Below, in pieces: positions 1-8,411 of a stretch of 32,185 bases of DNA. Numbering within the stretch: position 1 is the first letter of the stretch; the number at the start of each line of letters is the position of its first letter. The stretch is from Clostridiales bacterium UBA1742 (lineage in GTDB: Bacteria; Bacillota; Clostridia; TANB77; CAG-508): contig DCHW01000031.1 in the NCBI GenBank assembly GCA_002314935.1, positions 6,285 through 38,469 of the forward strand. The letters are read 5' to 3'. Position numbers and translations under genes: made by a program. The notes under the pieces are model-generated. The model was given only the letters and a program-made list of their open reading frames with translations. It was not told where the DNA came from and did no database searches.

Positions 1-30
1 CATTATTTTTATTTTTTTATATATTCGTGA

Positions 31-291
31 TTATCTACATTCGTCTTTATCATTTTTTTTATGTGTTATTCCACCATTTTCACAATATATTTGTCTAAAA
101 GATTTTGTCGGTTTTTTGGGTCTGTTTTGTGTTAAAAGTCTGCAAATTTCTTTCATTTCTTCTGGAGTGAATTCTTCTTTATCTTTATATTCTTTTGAAA
201 AAATTTCAAATATTTCTCTTGGATTTACATATCTTGAACATACTGATATCATCATTCCTATTGCTTTTTCTCTTTCTATTGGTTTTGACAT
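31..291 (-). CDS. Small hypothetical protein (86 aa)
   Basis: I do not recognise this family. It is a short, charged, soluble protein with no membrane segment or signal peptide. It is rich in Lys and Glu and has a Pro/Lys stretch in its second half (RPKKPTKS) and a polar, basic tail. The frame is open for 11 more codons upstream, but the start at 291 is preferred because GGAAAGGA lies about 8 bases before that ATG, whereas the upstream ATG has no comparable site. It lies 57 bases downstream of truA on the same strand with no clear terminator between, so it may be the last gene of the cdaA-truA transcript. The reading frame has no frame break and no CGG codon. Function unknown. Confidence 0.6.
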   Translation of the reverse strand: MSKPIEREKAIGMMISVCSRYVNPREIFEIFSKEYKDKEEFTPEEMKEICRLLTQNRPKKPTKSFRQIYCENGGITHKKNDKDECR

Positions 292-347
292 AATTATCAT
301 CCTTTCCAAATTTACATAAAACATTGTATAACTTTTCTATTAAATTG

Positions 348-1087
348 TCAACCATATTCTACACTAACTAAATACAATCCATGTGCAGGAAGGGTTTTGC
401 CAGCTTTACTCCTATCTTTTGACTCTATAATATTCACTATATCTTCTGCATCAATTTTACCGAAGTCCTACATCTACAAGTGTTCCTGCAATTATTCTTA
501 CCATATTATATAAAAAACCATTTCCTGTTAATTTTATTTTTATTCTTTCATTTTCTTCTATTATTTCTCCTTTATATATTTCTCTTACACTGCTTTTACT
601 ACTTGTACCACTTGCTTTAAAACCTGCAAAATCATGTTCACCTTCAAAATATTTTATTGCTTTTTTCATTTTAGCTACATCTAATTTTATTGGTAAATGA
701 TACTCTAAATCCCTATAAATTGCAGTTCCAAATTTAGAATTATTAATTACATACATATATGTTTTTCTTTTGCAATTATATCTAGCATGAAATCGTTCCT
801 CTACCTCTTCTGCATTTTTTATAACAATACTTTTCTTTAATTTAGAATTTAATGCATAAGGAATTTTCTCTATTTCTATATTACTATTTGTTTTAAAATT
901 AGCTACTTGTCCAAGGCTATGTACTCCTGCATCTGTTCTCCCGAGAAGCATTTAAGCTAACTTCTTCACCAGTTATTTCTTTTATAGCATTTTCAATTTC
1001 ACCCTGAATATTTAATTTGTTTGGCTGTTTTTGCCAACCATTAAATTTTTTTCCATCATATTCTATTGTTAATTTTATATTTCTCAT
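348..1087 (-). CDS. truA: tRNA pseudouridine synthase A, two +1 frame breaks at CGG
   Basis: TruA makes pseudouridine at positions 38-40 of the tRNA anticodon arm. The product begins MRNIKLTIEYDG after an AGGAG site. It contains the catalytic motif GRTDAGVH (the Asp is the family nucleophile), RNA-contact residues around FHARYNCKRKTY, and the C-terminal motif RSKAGKTLPAHGLY. The DNA does not encode it in one frame. At codon 49 the upstream frame reads TCT CGG GAG, and dropping the C gives TCT GGG AGA, restoring Ser-Gly-Arg-Thr-Asp. After 160 more codons it reads CTT CGG TAA, and dropping the C gives CTT GGT AAA (Leu-Gly-Lys). With both skips the protein is 245 residues, a normal TruA length, with no other defect. 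A standard gene finder would report only a 164-residue middle piece. The identity is certain; how it is decoded is not. Confidence 0.9.
460..462 (-). other. Candidate +1 recoding site: in-frame CGG in truA (site 2)
   Basis: The frame restored by site 1 reads GGA CTT CGG TAA, so CGG is followed directly by a stop. Skipping the C gives CTT GGT AAA ATT GAT and continues for 37 codons through the TruA C-terminal motif to TGA at 348-350. Confidence 0.85.
941..943 (-). other. Candidate +1 recoding site: in-frame CGG in truA (site 1)
   Basis: This is codon 49 of truA. The upstream frame reads AAT GCT TCT CGG GAG and hits TAG a few codons later. Skipping one C gives TCT GGG AGA ACA GAT, which is the invariant Ser-Gly-Arg-Thr-Asp before the catalytic Asp. 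The alignment fixes the break at exactly this base. Confidence 0.85.
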
Positions 1088-1119
1088 ATTAACTCCTGCA
1101 AATTATATTTTTAATATTA

Positions 1120-1149
1120 TAGAATAAGACAGACCTTTTGTCTGCCCTA
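1120..1149 (-). terminator. Weak hairpin between cdaA and truA
   Basis: On the minus strand GGCAGAC and GTCTGTC can pair (six Watson-Crick pairs and one G-U) around a short A-rich loop. The hairpin overlaps the cdaA stop codon and is followed by TTATTCTAT, a poor U-tract. It may attenuate rather than end transcription, since truA starts 33 bases beyond it. Confidence 0.35.
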
Positions 1150-2026
1150 TTTTTTCTTTATTGTTTCCTTTTTATCTTTTACTTCTTCACCAAATTTTTT
1201 TGTAATTATATTTTTTATTAAAATTTGTTTTAAAGCCTCTTCTTTTACATCCATAATTAAAGTACCATCTTTAGCAATAGAAATCTTGCCTGTTTCTTCT
1301 GAAACAACAACTACTATGCTATCAGATTCTTGACTCATTCCAACAGCTGATCTATGTCTAGTACCTAACCCCTTTGATATGTTTTTATCATTAGAAAGTG
1401 GTAACATACTTGCTGCAGAAGCAATTTTATTTTCGCTTATTATTACTGCTCCATCATGTAATGGGGTATTTTCCGTAAATATATTTACAAGTAATTGTGG
1501 TGATATTTCTGCATTCATAACTATTCCACTATCAATAATATCCTTTAGTTTAATATCTCTTTCTATTACAATTAAAGCCCCTGTTTTTGTTTGAGCAAGT
1601 TCCATTGTAGCAATCACTATTTTATATATATTTTCTTTTGTCCTTGCTGCTATATCTTTATCAAATCCTAAAAATTTAGAAATTTTTCCTGTTCCGAAGC
1701 TGTTCTAATCCTCTTCTTAACTCAGGCTGAAATAAGACAATTAATAAAATAACACCATAGGTCATAAAAGATGCCAATATACTATTTAATATATATAATC
1801 TTAATAATTCACTTAAAAAAGTAGCAACAAGTAAAAAAGCTATTCCCTTAATCAATTGCCATGATCTTGTTTTTTTTACAATTTGTATTAATTTTGCTAT
1901 TAGAAAAAATACAACTGCAAGATCTATAATTAATAAAATTATATTTACTGGATTATTTTTTATATCTTCAATGTACTTTAATATTCCATCTTGATAAATA
2001 TTAAAAATTGGTATTGAATTTGTCAT
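1147..2026 (-). CDS. cdaA: Diadenylate cyclase CdaA, +1 frame break at CGG
   Basis: CdaA is a membrane-bound enzyme that condenses two ATP into c-di-AMP, a messenger for potassium and cell-wall homeostasis. Three hydrophobic segments lie at about residues 25-50, 55-80 and 82-100. The DisA_N catalytic domain follows, with PLHDGAV (DGA motif) and GTRHRSAVG (RHR motif). The N-terminal part (from 2026, AAGGAG upstream) and the catalytic part are in different frames. At codon 111 the sequence reads CAG CTT CGG AAC, and removing the C gives CAG CTT GGA ACA GGA AAA (QLGTGK), matching the conserved EQLGxGK junction of the family. The joined product is 292 residues, close to the usual 270-290. The usual neighbour cdaR is not adjacent; truA follows instead. 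Neither half would be a working cyclase in the membrane alone. Confidence 0.9.
1694..1696 (-). other. Candidate +1 recoding site: in-frame CGG in cdaA
   Basis: This is codon 111, read CTT CGG AAC AGG AAA AAT TTC TAA in the upstream frame. Skipping the C gives CTT GGA ACA GGA AAA ATT and joins the transmembrane part to the cyclase domain at a conserved glycine. Confidence 0.85.
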
Positions 2027-2041
2027 TTGTTTATCTCCTTT

Positions 2042-2161
2042 TTATTTTGCAACTACGTAATAGATTAATGTTGCTGCTACAGATAAAACCATTGCTAAAG
2101 CTAAAATCAAAGCAATTATTCTAGTAACAGTTTTAAATTTATCTTCTTTTCTTTTTGCCAT
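2042..2161 (-). CDS. Small single-span membrane protein (39 aa)
   Basis: A short reading frame begins MAKRKEDKFKTVTRI, very basic and presumably cytoplasmic. It continues into one hydrophobic helix (about residues 15-36) and ends in AK. AGAGGAG lies upstream of the ATG and a good promoter (TTGAAA-17-TAATAT) lies before it. The gene ends 15 bases before cdaA on the same strand, so they are very likely co-transcribed. I cannot assign a family. Its size and topology would suit a small membrane partner of CdaA, but that is inference from position only. Confidence 0.6.
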   Translation of the reverse strand: MAKRKEDKFKTVTRIIALILALAMVLSVAATLIYYVVAK

Positions 2162-2199
2162 TTTAATGCTCACTCCTCTTTTGATTTTACATTTATTTA

Positions 2200-2228
2200 A
2201 TATTATCACATTGATTTTTGTTTTTCAA
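2200..2228 (-). promoter_or_regulatory. Promoter for the cdaA-truA operon
   Basis: On the minus strand TTGAAA, 17 bases, then TAATAT, with TG one base upstream of the -10. It lies about 40 bases before the small membrane gene at 2161. Confidence 0.55.
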
Positions 2229-2258
2229 TGAATAAAAAACATTTTATTCATATTTTTA

Positions 2259-4628
2259 TTATCCTCTTAATGTTATACCTAATATTTTTTCAGCATCAGC
2301 AATTATTTTATTAAATATACCTGTAACTTCATCATCAGTTAATGTTTTTTTACTATCACTAAATGTTAAAGAATATGCAATAGATTTTTTATTTGCCTCT
2401 ATACGATTTCCTGTATAAACATCAAAAACTTCAATTGCTGTTAATAAATTTCCAGCAGATTTTTTTATTTGTTTTTCTATTGTTTGAGAATCAATATCTT
2501 TATCTACAACAAAAGCTAAATCCTTTTTAATACTTGGAAATTTAGAAATTTCTTTATACTTCATTTTCCCAACCATTTTTGCAAGTAATTTACTTAAATT
2601 TATTTCCATTACATATACATCCTCTTTTGTTTCTGATGGATGTAATTTTCCAATTATTCCAACTTGTTCTCCATTTACTATAACATAAGCAGTTTGACCT
2701 GGATGAAATTCTTTTGGTAATTCTTTATTTGCTACAAAGCTATATCTTCCATTGTATCCTAAATAATCTAATACTTCTTCTGCAATTCCCTTTAATATAT
2801 AGAAATCAACATTTCTAGTATTTCCAACGCCTTCATAAAATTTACCAGACATAAGAACACACAATTTTTCTTCTTCTATATAATCTTCATTTATTTTTCC
2901 AAAACCTTTTCCAATTTCAAATATAGAAACGTCTTTATTATTTCTATCTGAATTATATTCAAAGATTTTTACTAAAGAAGGAATCATACTATATCTTAAT
3001 GTATTCCTTTCCTCTGTTAATGGATCCAATAATTTAATTGCTTCAAAACTATCAAGTATATATTTATTAGCTTCTTTTTCATTTATTAAAACATATGACA
3101 TTGTTTCATTTAAGCCTAAAGTAACCATTTTGTTTCTTATTTCTCTTATTGTTTTGTTATATGAGCCTGTTTTTATTGGTAATACTGGAAGTTTTCCTTC
3201 TATATTATCAACTCCATAAATCCTTCCAACTTCTTCTATTAAATCTTCTTTTATAGAAATATCTAATCTTCTTGTTGGAACTGTTACAGTAATTATTTCT
3301 CCATTTTCCACATATTTAAAATTTAATTTTCTAAATACATTTAAAATTTCTTCTTTTGATATTTCCATTCCTAATAAACCATTTATGTCTTTAAACTTTA
3401 TATCAATTTTCTTTTCATTTTTATCAGACTTATCATAAATTACTGTTCCTTTGGCAATTTTTGCATCAGCATATTTTTCTAATAATACACAAGCTCTTTC
3501 TATTGCCATATATGTTCTATTTGGATCTAAACCTTTTTCAAATCTGTTACTAGCTTCACTTCTTAATATATTTTTAGAAGTACATCTTACTTTTACTCCA
3601 TCAAAAATTGCAGATTCAATTATTATATTTTTAGTTGTTTCTTCTACTTCTGTTGAAAGTCCTCCCATAACACCAGCTAAACCAATTGCTTCTTTTCCAT
3701 TTGAAATTACAATATCTTCTTTTGATAAAGTTCTTTCTATATTATCTAATGTTGTTAACTTTTCATTAGGCTCTGCCATTCTAACAACTATTCTTTCTCC
3801 AAGTCTATCACTATCATAGAAATGTAAAGGTTGACCAAGTTCTAGCATTACATAATTACTTATATCTACAACATTATTAATTGGTCTAATTCCACTACTA
3901 ATAAGTCTATTTTTTATAAAATCTGGACTTTCCTTTATTGTAACATTTAATGCTTTTTTAGCTAAAAACAAATTACAATTATCAGTATTAATTTCTACTT
4001 TAAAACTATCATTAACATTTTCATCTGTTTCACTATGTTTTAAATCAACTTCTTTTACTGGCTTGTCATAAATTGCTCCTAATTCATAAGCCATTCCTAA
4101 AATACTTAACAAATCTCCTCTATTAGCTGTAAGTTCAAAATCCACAATCTCATCTGATAATCCCATATATTCTATTGGATTTTCACCCACTGGTGCATCT
4201 TCTGGAAGTTCATGTATTCCTGTTTTATCTATTTCAGGTACATATTTAGATTCCATTCCTAATTCTAATAAAGAACATAGCATTCCATTTGATTCTTCTC
4301 CTCTAATGCTTCCTTTTTTTATTGTAATTCCATCTGGAAGCTCTGCACCAACTTGTGCAAGAATAACTTTTAATCCTTTTCTTACATTTGGAGCACCACA
4401 AACAATATCTAATATTTCTTTTCCAATATTTACTTTACAAACATGTAAATGATCAGAATTAGGATGTTCTTTACATTCTATAACTTCTCCAATTATTAAA
4501 TTTGTTGCATTAATAAGTTTACCTGCTGAATCATATTCATTTCCAACTTTAGTCATATCTTCAGCTAAAGTATTAATATCAACATCTATATCTACATAAT
4601 CTTTAACAAAATTTTTACTTAATTTCAT
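2259..4628 (-). CDS. pheT: Phenylalanyl-tRNA synthetase beta subunit
   Basis: This is the large subunit of the alpha2-beta2 enzyme that charges tRNA-Phe. At 789 residues it is the normal length. The N-terminal EMAP-like tRNA-binding domain spans about residues 40-150 (CKEHPNSDHLHVCKV, then CGAPNVRKG). The B3/B4 editing domain and the B5 domain follow, and the C-terminal anticodon-recognition domain is at about 695-789 (KYKEISKFPSIKKDLAFVVD). It starts 3 bases after the pheS stop with GGAG before the ATG, so the two are translated from one message. Arg is encoded mainly by AGA; I find no CGG codon anywhere in this long gene. A 24-base A/T hairpin lies just downstream (about 2227-2250) but has no good U-tract. 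Confidence 0.97.
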   Translation of the reverse strand: MKLSKNFVKDYVDIDVDINTLAEDMTKVGNEYDSAGKLINATNLIIGEVIECKEHPNSDHLHVCKVNIGKEILDIVCGAPNVRKGLKVILAQVGAELPDGITIKKGSIRGEESNGMLCSLLELGMESKYVPEIDKTGIHELPEDAPVGENPIEYMGLSDEIVDFELTANRGDLLSILGMAYELGAIYDKPVKEVDLKHSETDENVNDSFKVEINTDNCNLFLAKKALNVTIKESPDFIKNRLISSGIRPINNVVDISNYVMLELGQPLHFYDSDRLGERIVVRMAEPNEKLTTLDNIERTLSKEDIVISNGKEAIGLAGVMGGLSTEVEETTKNIIIESAIFDGVKVRCTSKNILRSEASNRFEKGLDPNRTYMAIERACVLLEKYADAKIAKGTVIYDKSDKNEKKIDIKFKDINGLLGMEISKEEILNVFRKLNFKYVENGEIITVTVPTRRLDISIKEDLIEEVGRIYGVDNIEGKLPVLPIKTGSYNKTIREIRNKMVTLGLNETMSYVLINEKEANKYILDSFEAIKLLDPLTEERNTLRYSMIPSLVKIFEYNSDRNNKDVSIFEIGKGFGKINEDYIEEEKLCVLMSGKFYEGVGNTRNVDFYILKGIAEEVLDYLGYNGRYSFVANKELPKEFHPGQTAYVIVNGEQVGIIGKLHPSETKEDVYVMEINLSKLLAKMVGKMKYKEISKFPSIKKDLAFVVDKDIDSQTIEKQIKKSAGNLLTAIEVFDVYTGNRIEANKKSIAYSLTFSDSKKTLTDDEVTGIFNKIIADAEKILGITLRG

Positions 4629-4631
4629 AAA

Positions 4632-5672
4632 TTACTCCACATCCTTTCTGTCAAATTGTTTTAAAAATCTTACATCATTTGTATAAAAATATCTTATATC
4701 TGGTATTCCATATTTAAACATTGCAAGTCTATCTAGTCCAGTTCCAAAAGCAAAACCAGTATATTTTTCTGGATCATATCCATTTTCTTTTAAAACATTT
4801 GGATGAACCATACCTGAACCTAATATCTCTATCCAACCAGTTTGTTTACAAAGATTACATCCTTTACCACCACATTTAAAGCAACTTACATCAACTTCAT
4901 AACTTGGTTCTGTAAAAGGAAAATAACTTGGTCTAAATCTTAAATTTGAATTTTTACCTAACATTTTTCTTACAAAAACCTCTAATGTTCCTTTTAAATC
5001 TGCTAAAGAAATATCTTTATCAATTACTAAACCTTCCACTTGACCAAATTGATGTGAATGTGTTGCATCATCATCTCTTCTATAAGTCTTTCCTGGACAA
5101 ATAACTCTTATAGGAGTTTTTTCTTCATTTGCCATCATTACTCTAGCTTGAACAGCTGATGTTTGTGTTCTTAATAAATGTTCTGGATCAACATAAAAAC
5201 TATCTTGCATATCTCTTGCAGGATGACCTTTAGGTAAATTTAATTTTTCAAAACAATATTCATCTGTTTCAAGTTCTGGACCATCTACAACATCATATCC
5301 CATAGATACAAATATATCTTCAACCTCTTCTATAATTCTATTAATTGGATGTTTACTTCCTCTCTTTATTTTAGTACTTGGAAGTGTAATATCTATTTTT
5401 TCTGATTCCAATTTTTTATTTAAAAGCTCTTCTTGTAAAGTTGCTTCTTTAATTTGAATTAAATTTTCTATATTATCCCTTACTTCATTAACTAACCCTC
5501 CAATAACAGGTCTTTCTTCTGGTGTTAAATCTTTCATTCCTCTTAAAACTGATGTTAATTCACCCTTTTTACCTAAATATTTAACTTTTACATCATTTAA
5601 TTCTTGTAAGTTAGATATTTTTTCAATTTCTAAAAGAGCTGTTTCCTTAATTTTTGCAATTTGTTCCTTCAT
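4632..5672 (-). CDS. pheS: Phenylalanyl-tRNA synthetase alpha subunit
   Basis: This is the catalytic subunit of PheRS, which forms Phe-AMP and transfers Phe to tRNA-Phe. The first 90 residues form the coiled-coil tRNA-binding arm. The class II core follows: motif 2 is KTYRRDDDATHSHQF, the substrate pocket is FRPSYFPFTEPS, and motif 3 is FGTGLDRLAMFKYG. The CxxCxxxxCxxC cluster CFKCGGKGCNLC is common in clostridial PheS. At 346 residues it is the usual size. GAAAGGATGA lies before the ATG. Expression should be controlled by the T-box leader directly upstream. Confidence 0.97.
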   Translation of the reverse strand: MKEQIAKIKETALLEIEKISNLQELNDVKVKYLGKKGELTSVLRGMKDLTPEERPVIGGLVNEVRDNIENLIQIKEATLQEELLNKKLESEKIDITLPSTKIKRGSKHPINRIIEEVEDIFVSMGYDVVDGPELETDEYCFEKLNLPKGHPARDMQDSFYVDPEHLLRTQTSAVQARVMMANEEKTPIRVICPGKTYRRDDDATHSHQFGQVEGLVIDKDISLADLKGTLEVFVRKMLGKNSNLRFRPSYFPFTEPSYEVDVSCFKCGGKGCNLCKQTGWIEILGSGMVHPNVLKENGYDPEKYTGFAFGTGLDRLAMFKYGIPDIRYFYTNDVRFLKQFDRKDVE

Positions 5673-5689
5673 TTATATCATCCTTTCTT

Positions 5690-5955
5690 TTAAATATAAA
5701 AACACTTCTCACCCTATATAGGATGAGAAGTGTTTCCCACGGTACCACCTAATTTATTAATTAAATAATTAATCTCTTTTTTGCTTTATAACGTTAGCAA
5801 AACGCTTTTATCTACTATAATTTCAATAAAAGACCTAAAAAGTGAAATTTCGAATAAACATATATTAATAGGTTTTCAGCCTATGACCTATTTCTCTTTA
5901 AATATATTAATATCTATCCTACTTTGCTTTTATCAAACGGTTTTCCAAAAATCTG
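5690..5955 (-). promoter_or_regulatory. T-box leader (tRNA-Phe sensing) of pheST
   Basis: The minus strand carries the T-box signature AGGTGGTACCGTGGG at 5736-5750. Within it TGGT would pair with the ACCA end of uncharged tRNA. A strong terminator hairpin follows at once, and a long structured 5' part with Stem I character lies before it. Uncharged tRNA-Phe should stabilise the antiterminator and switch pheST on. A TTC in GAAATTTCAC (near 5845) is a candidate specifier codon, but I could not fold the loop to prove it. Confidence 0.88.
5697..5736 (-). terminator. T-box regulated terminator
   Basis: Arms AACACTTCTCATCC and GGGTGAGAAGTGTT face each other around a TATATA loop, with TTTTA following on the minus strand. 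It abuts the T-box signature, as expected for mutually exclusive terminator and antiterminator forms. Confidence 0.85.
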
Positions 5956-5961
5956 TATAAT

Positions 5962-5990
5962 ATAATATCACATTTTTTATATTCATTCAA
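5962..5990 (-). promoter_or_regulatory. pheST promoter
   Basis: On the minus strand TTGAAT, exactly 17 bases, then TATTAT. It places the transcript start at about 5955, at the 5' end of the T-box leader. Confidence 0.65.
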
Positions 5991-6024
5991 TAGTTAGGCA
6001 AAAAATTATGTTTAATTATTCTTC

Positions 6025-6042
6025 GGGCGATTAAAATCGCCC
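6025..6042. repeat. Short intergenic palindrome, GC-rich arms
   Basis: GGGCGATT and AATCGCCC form a perfect 8-base-pair hairpin with a two-base loop, strikingly GC-rich for this region. A degraded version (GGCAATTAAAATCACC) sits at 23115-23130 in another intergenic gap, so this looks like a dispersed repeat. There is no U-tract on either side to make it a clear terminator. Confidence 0.5.
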
Positions 6043-6113
6043 CTACATTTTTTCCTTTAAATTTAATCTCTTAGGTTGCCAAAATTCTACGTCCCCATTG
6101 GCATAAATTATTT

Positions 6114-7013
6114 TTATAGCATTGCAGCGCCTATTATTCCTGCATCGTTTTTTAATTCTGCAATAAGTACTTGAGGAATATTTTGTTTATTATATAAACC
6201 ATCCATGTCTATTATCTTTTTATTTAATCTATCTAAAAAAATATTTTTATAATGTCCAAATCCTCCACCTATGCAAACAGCTTCTGGCTCAAATATATTA
6301 ATTAAATTTATTATTCCTGTAGCAACATCTGTTATATAGTTCTCTATAATACTTTCTAATTCTTGGTTATTTTTATTTTTTTCAATAAATTCTTTAATCT
6401 GTTTTCCATCTGCACCTTGTAAATTAAATGTATCTCTTATTTTTTGTTTAAATGTATGCATTGAAGCATATGTTTCATAACATCCTTTTCTACCACAATT
6501 ACATTGACTTCCATTTTCTTTTATAACAACATGTCCAACTTCAAATCCAGAAAATCTTTTTGGTTTTAAAAGTTTACCATCTAAAAAAGCAGCCCCTCCA
6601 ACTCCAGTTCCTATAATTAAGAACAAACTATCTTTGTAATTTTTTAAACATCCCTGATCCATTTCGGCAACAGCAGCACATTTTGCATCATTTTCTAATT
6701 TTATTGGCACATTATAATATTTACTTAAAAAATTTTTAATATCCAAATTAAATACGCCCAAATTTTCTGCTTTTATAACTGTTCCTTCAGAAACTGTTCC
6801 AGGAAAAGCAATTCCTATGTTTTCAATTTGATTTATATTTAACCTAGAATCTCTAAGTATCTTATTTATCCCATCTAAAATAGTTTGCTCAACTATTTTA
6901 GACATATCTTTTTGTTTTATAGCATAATTTATTTCTTGCTTTTTTATCAATTTATTATTTTCAATAATTCCAAATCCTATATGGGTACCACCAACATCAA
7001 TACCTATTTTCAT
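6114..7013 (-). CDS. ROK-family sugar kinase (glucokinase-like)
   Basis: ROK kinases phosphorylate glucose or related sugars with ATP in the cytoplasm; the family also contains repressors, but there is no N-terminal DNA-binding domain here. The protein starts directly with the phosphate-1 motif MKIGIDVGGT. It has an ENDAKCAAVAE segment with the catalytic Asp, GTGVGGA, and the zinc motif CNCGRKGC preceded by EVGH. At 299 residues it is full length. AAAGGAG precedes the ATG, 14 bases after the pilC stop on the same strand, so it probably sits at the 3' end of the pilus transcript by chance of position. Glucose as substrate is a guess; N-acetylmannosamine or fructose cannot be excluded. Confidence 0.85.
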   Translation of the reverse strand: MKIGIDVGGTHIGFGIIENNKLIKKQEINYAIKQKDMSKIVEQTILDGINKILRDSRLNINQIENIGIAFPGTVSEGTVIKAENLGVFNLDIKNFLSKYYNVPIKLENDAKCAAVAEMDQGCLKNYKDSLFLIIGTGVGGAAFLDGKLLKPKRFSGFEVGHVVIKENGSQCNCGRKGCYETYASMHTFKQKIRDTFNLQGADGKQIKEFIEKNKNNQELESIIENYITDVATGIINLINIFEPEAVCIGGGFGHYKNIFLDRLNKKIIDMDGLYNKQNIPQVLIAELKNDAGIIGAAML

Positions 7014-7027
7014 AAATATTACTCCTT

Positions 7028-8381
7028 TTATACATCATATGCAGAGAACATCCAAGTTCCCATATATACTTGTATCATTGGTACCAATATAACAACTGTT
7101 ACAAACACTAACATAATACCAACTATTATATATATTATTTGAGGTAAAACTTTTACTATTTTTTTCATTATGTTATCAATATCAATTTCCATAAAATCTA
7201 ATAGTTTGTCCATCATTTCTGATAAATCTGTTTGCATACCAACTTTTAGCATTTCAGTTACCATTGGAGTAGAATATCCAGATTTTTCAAATGGCTCTAC
7301 CCAAGATTGTCCAACTAAAATGTTGTTAATAGCAGATTCTATTAATGACATCATTACCAAATTATTTGTTGTATTTTTAGCTGTTTCTAAAGCATCTTGT
7401 ATTCTAGTACCATTACGTATATTTAACAATAACGCTCTTATTAGCCTTGTAAAATCAATAGCATAAATTAAATTTCCAAATACCGGCATTTTATATTTAA
7501 ATTGATGAAATTTAAATTTCCCCTCTGGAGTTGATATATACATATATAAGGCAACTACTGATACAATAATTACAAATGTTGGAATATACCAATATTTTGC
7601 TATTCCGATTTAATACTCCAGCAAACCATAAAGTTATTGCTGGAAGTTCTTCAGTTGATCCAGTACTTTCAAACACTCCTTGAAGTAAAGGAACACCTAC
7701 TACTGTTCCTACAACAAGTAATAACAACAAAGCTACAAATTCTATTATGTTTGGTACTAATACACTTTTTATTTTCTTTTTTAATTCCATTGAATCTTCT
7801 AAATAATTTTTAGCCTCTTCTAATGCTTTAACTAAAGATCCAGATAATTCTCCAACTTTTATCATATTAATATAAATAGGTGAAAAAACATTAGAATAAT
7901 ATTCTAGAGTTGTATACATATTATCTCCAGCTTCAACTCCGAGTAAAACATCTTCTAATATCCCCTTCAAAGATGCATTGTCAGTGGTTTCAATTATTGT
8001 CGTTAAAGCATGTATATTGTTAAAATTTGCCTTTTTTAACAAATAAAAATTCTCTGTAAAAATTACTATATCTCTATCTGATATTTTTCCATTAACATTA
8101 GATGTTAATGCCTTTTTTAATTTTTTACCAAATGTCTCTGAATTTATATTTTTTTCAATTTCCTTATTCCTTACCGCTTTCAAAACACTATTACTAGTTT
8201 CAACATTCTTTTTTACTTTTTTTATAGCACTTTTGTTACGAATTTTTATTGGAATAACCTCTATAGGTAAAAGATTATTGTCTTTTAACTTGTTAAGTAA
8301 AGCATATTTATTAATTGCTTCTACTCTATTTCTAACTAAATCTCCACTTTTAGTTACTGCTTTATAAATATATAAAGGCAT
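7028..8381 (-). CDS. pilC: Type IV pilus inner-membrane platform protein PilC, +1 frame break at CGG
   Basis: This is the polytopic platform protein (GspF family) on which PilB and PilT act. The first 100 residues are a soluble lead (MPLYIYKAVTKSGD, typical of the family). Two T2SF domains follow, with the family signature FTENFYLLKKA in the first and IDFTRLIRALLLNIRNG in the second. GGAGG lies before the ATG. The two halves are in different frames. At codon 259 the upstream frame reads TTA AAT CGG AAT AGC, and dropping the C gives TTA AAT GGA ATA GCA AAA and runs on into the second domain. The joined protein is 450 residues, in the normal range. Without the shift the first frame would run on for about 30 unrelated codons and lose the second domain. 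Confidence 0.9.
7605..7607 (-). other. Candidate +1 recoding site: in-frame CGG in pilC
   Basis: This is codon 259. AAT CGG AAT becomes AAT GGA ATA when the C is skipped, placing the break just after a hydrophobic segment between the two T2SF domains. Confidence 0.8.
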
Positions 8382-8411
8382 TCTTCATCCTCCACTTCTA
8401 TATACTTAACT

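Noticed and set aside
457..951. Annotating the middle part of truA, or the separate halves of cdaA, pilC, spoVAD, spoVAE and mntP, as independent genes
   Set aside because: Each half is only part of a known single-chain family, the halves join exactly at a conserved point, and the downstream halves lack convincing start signals.
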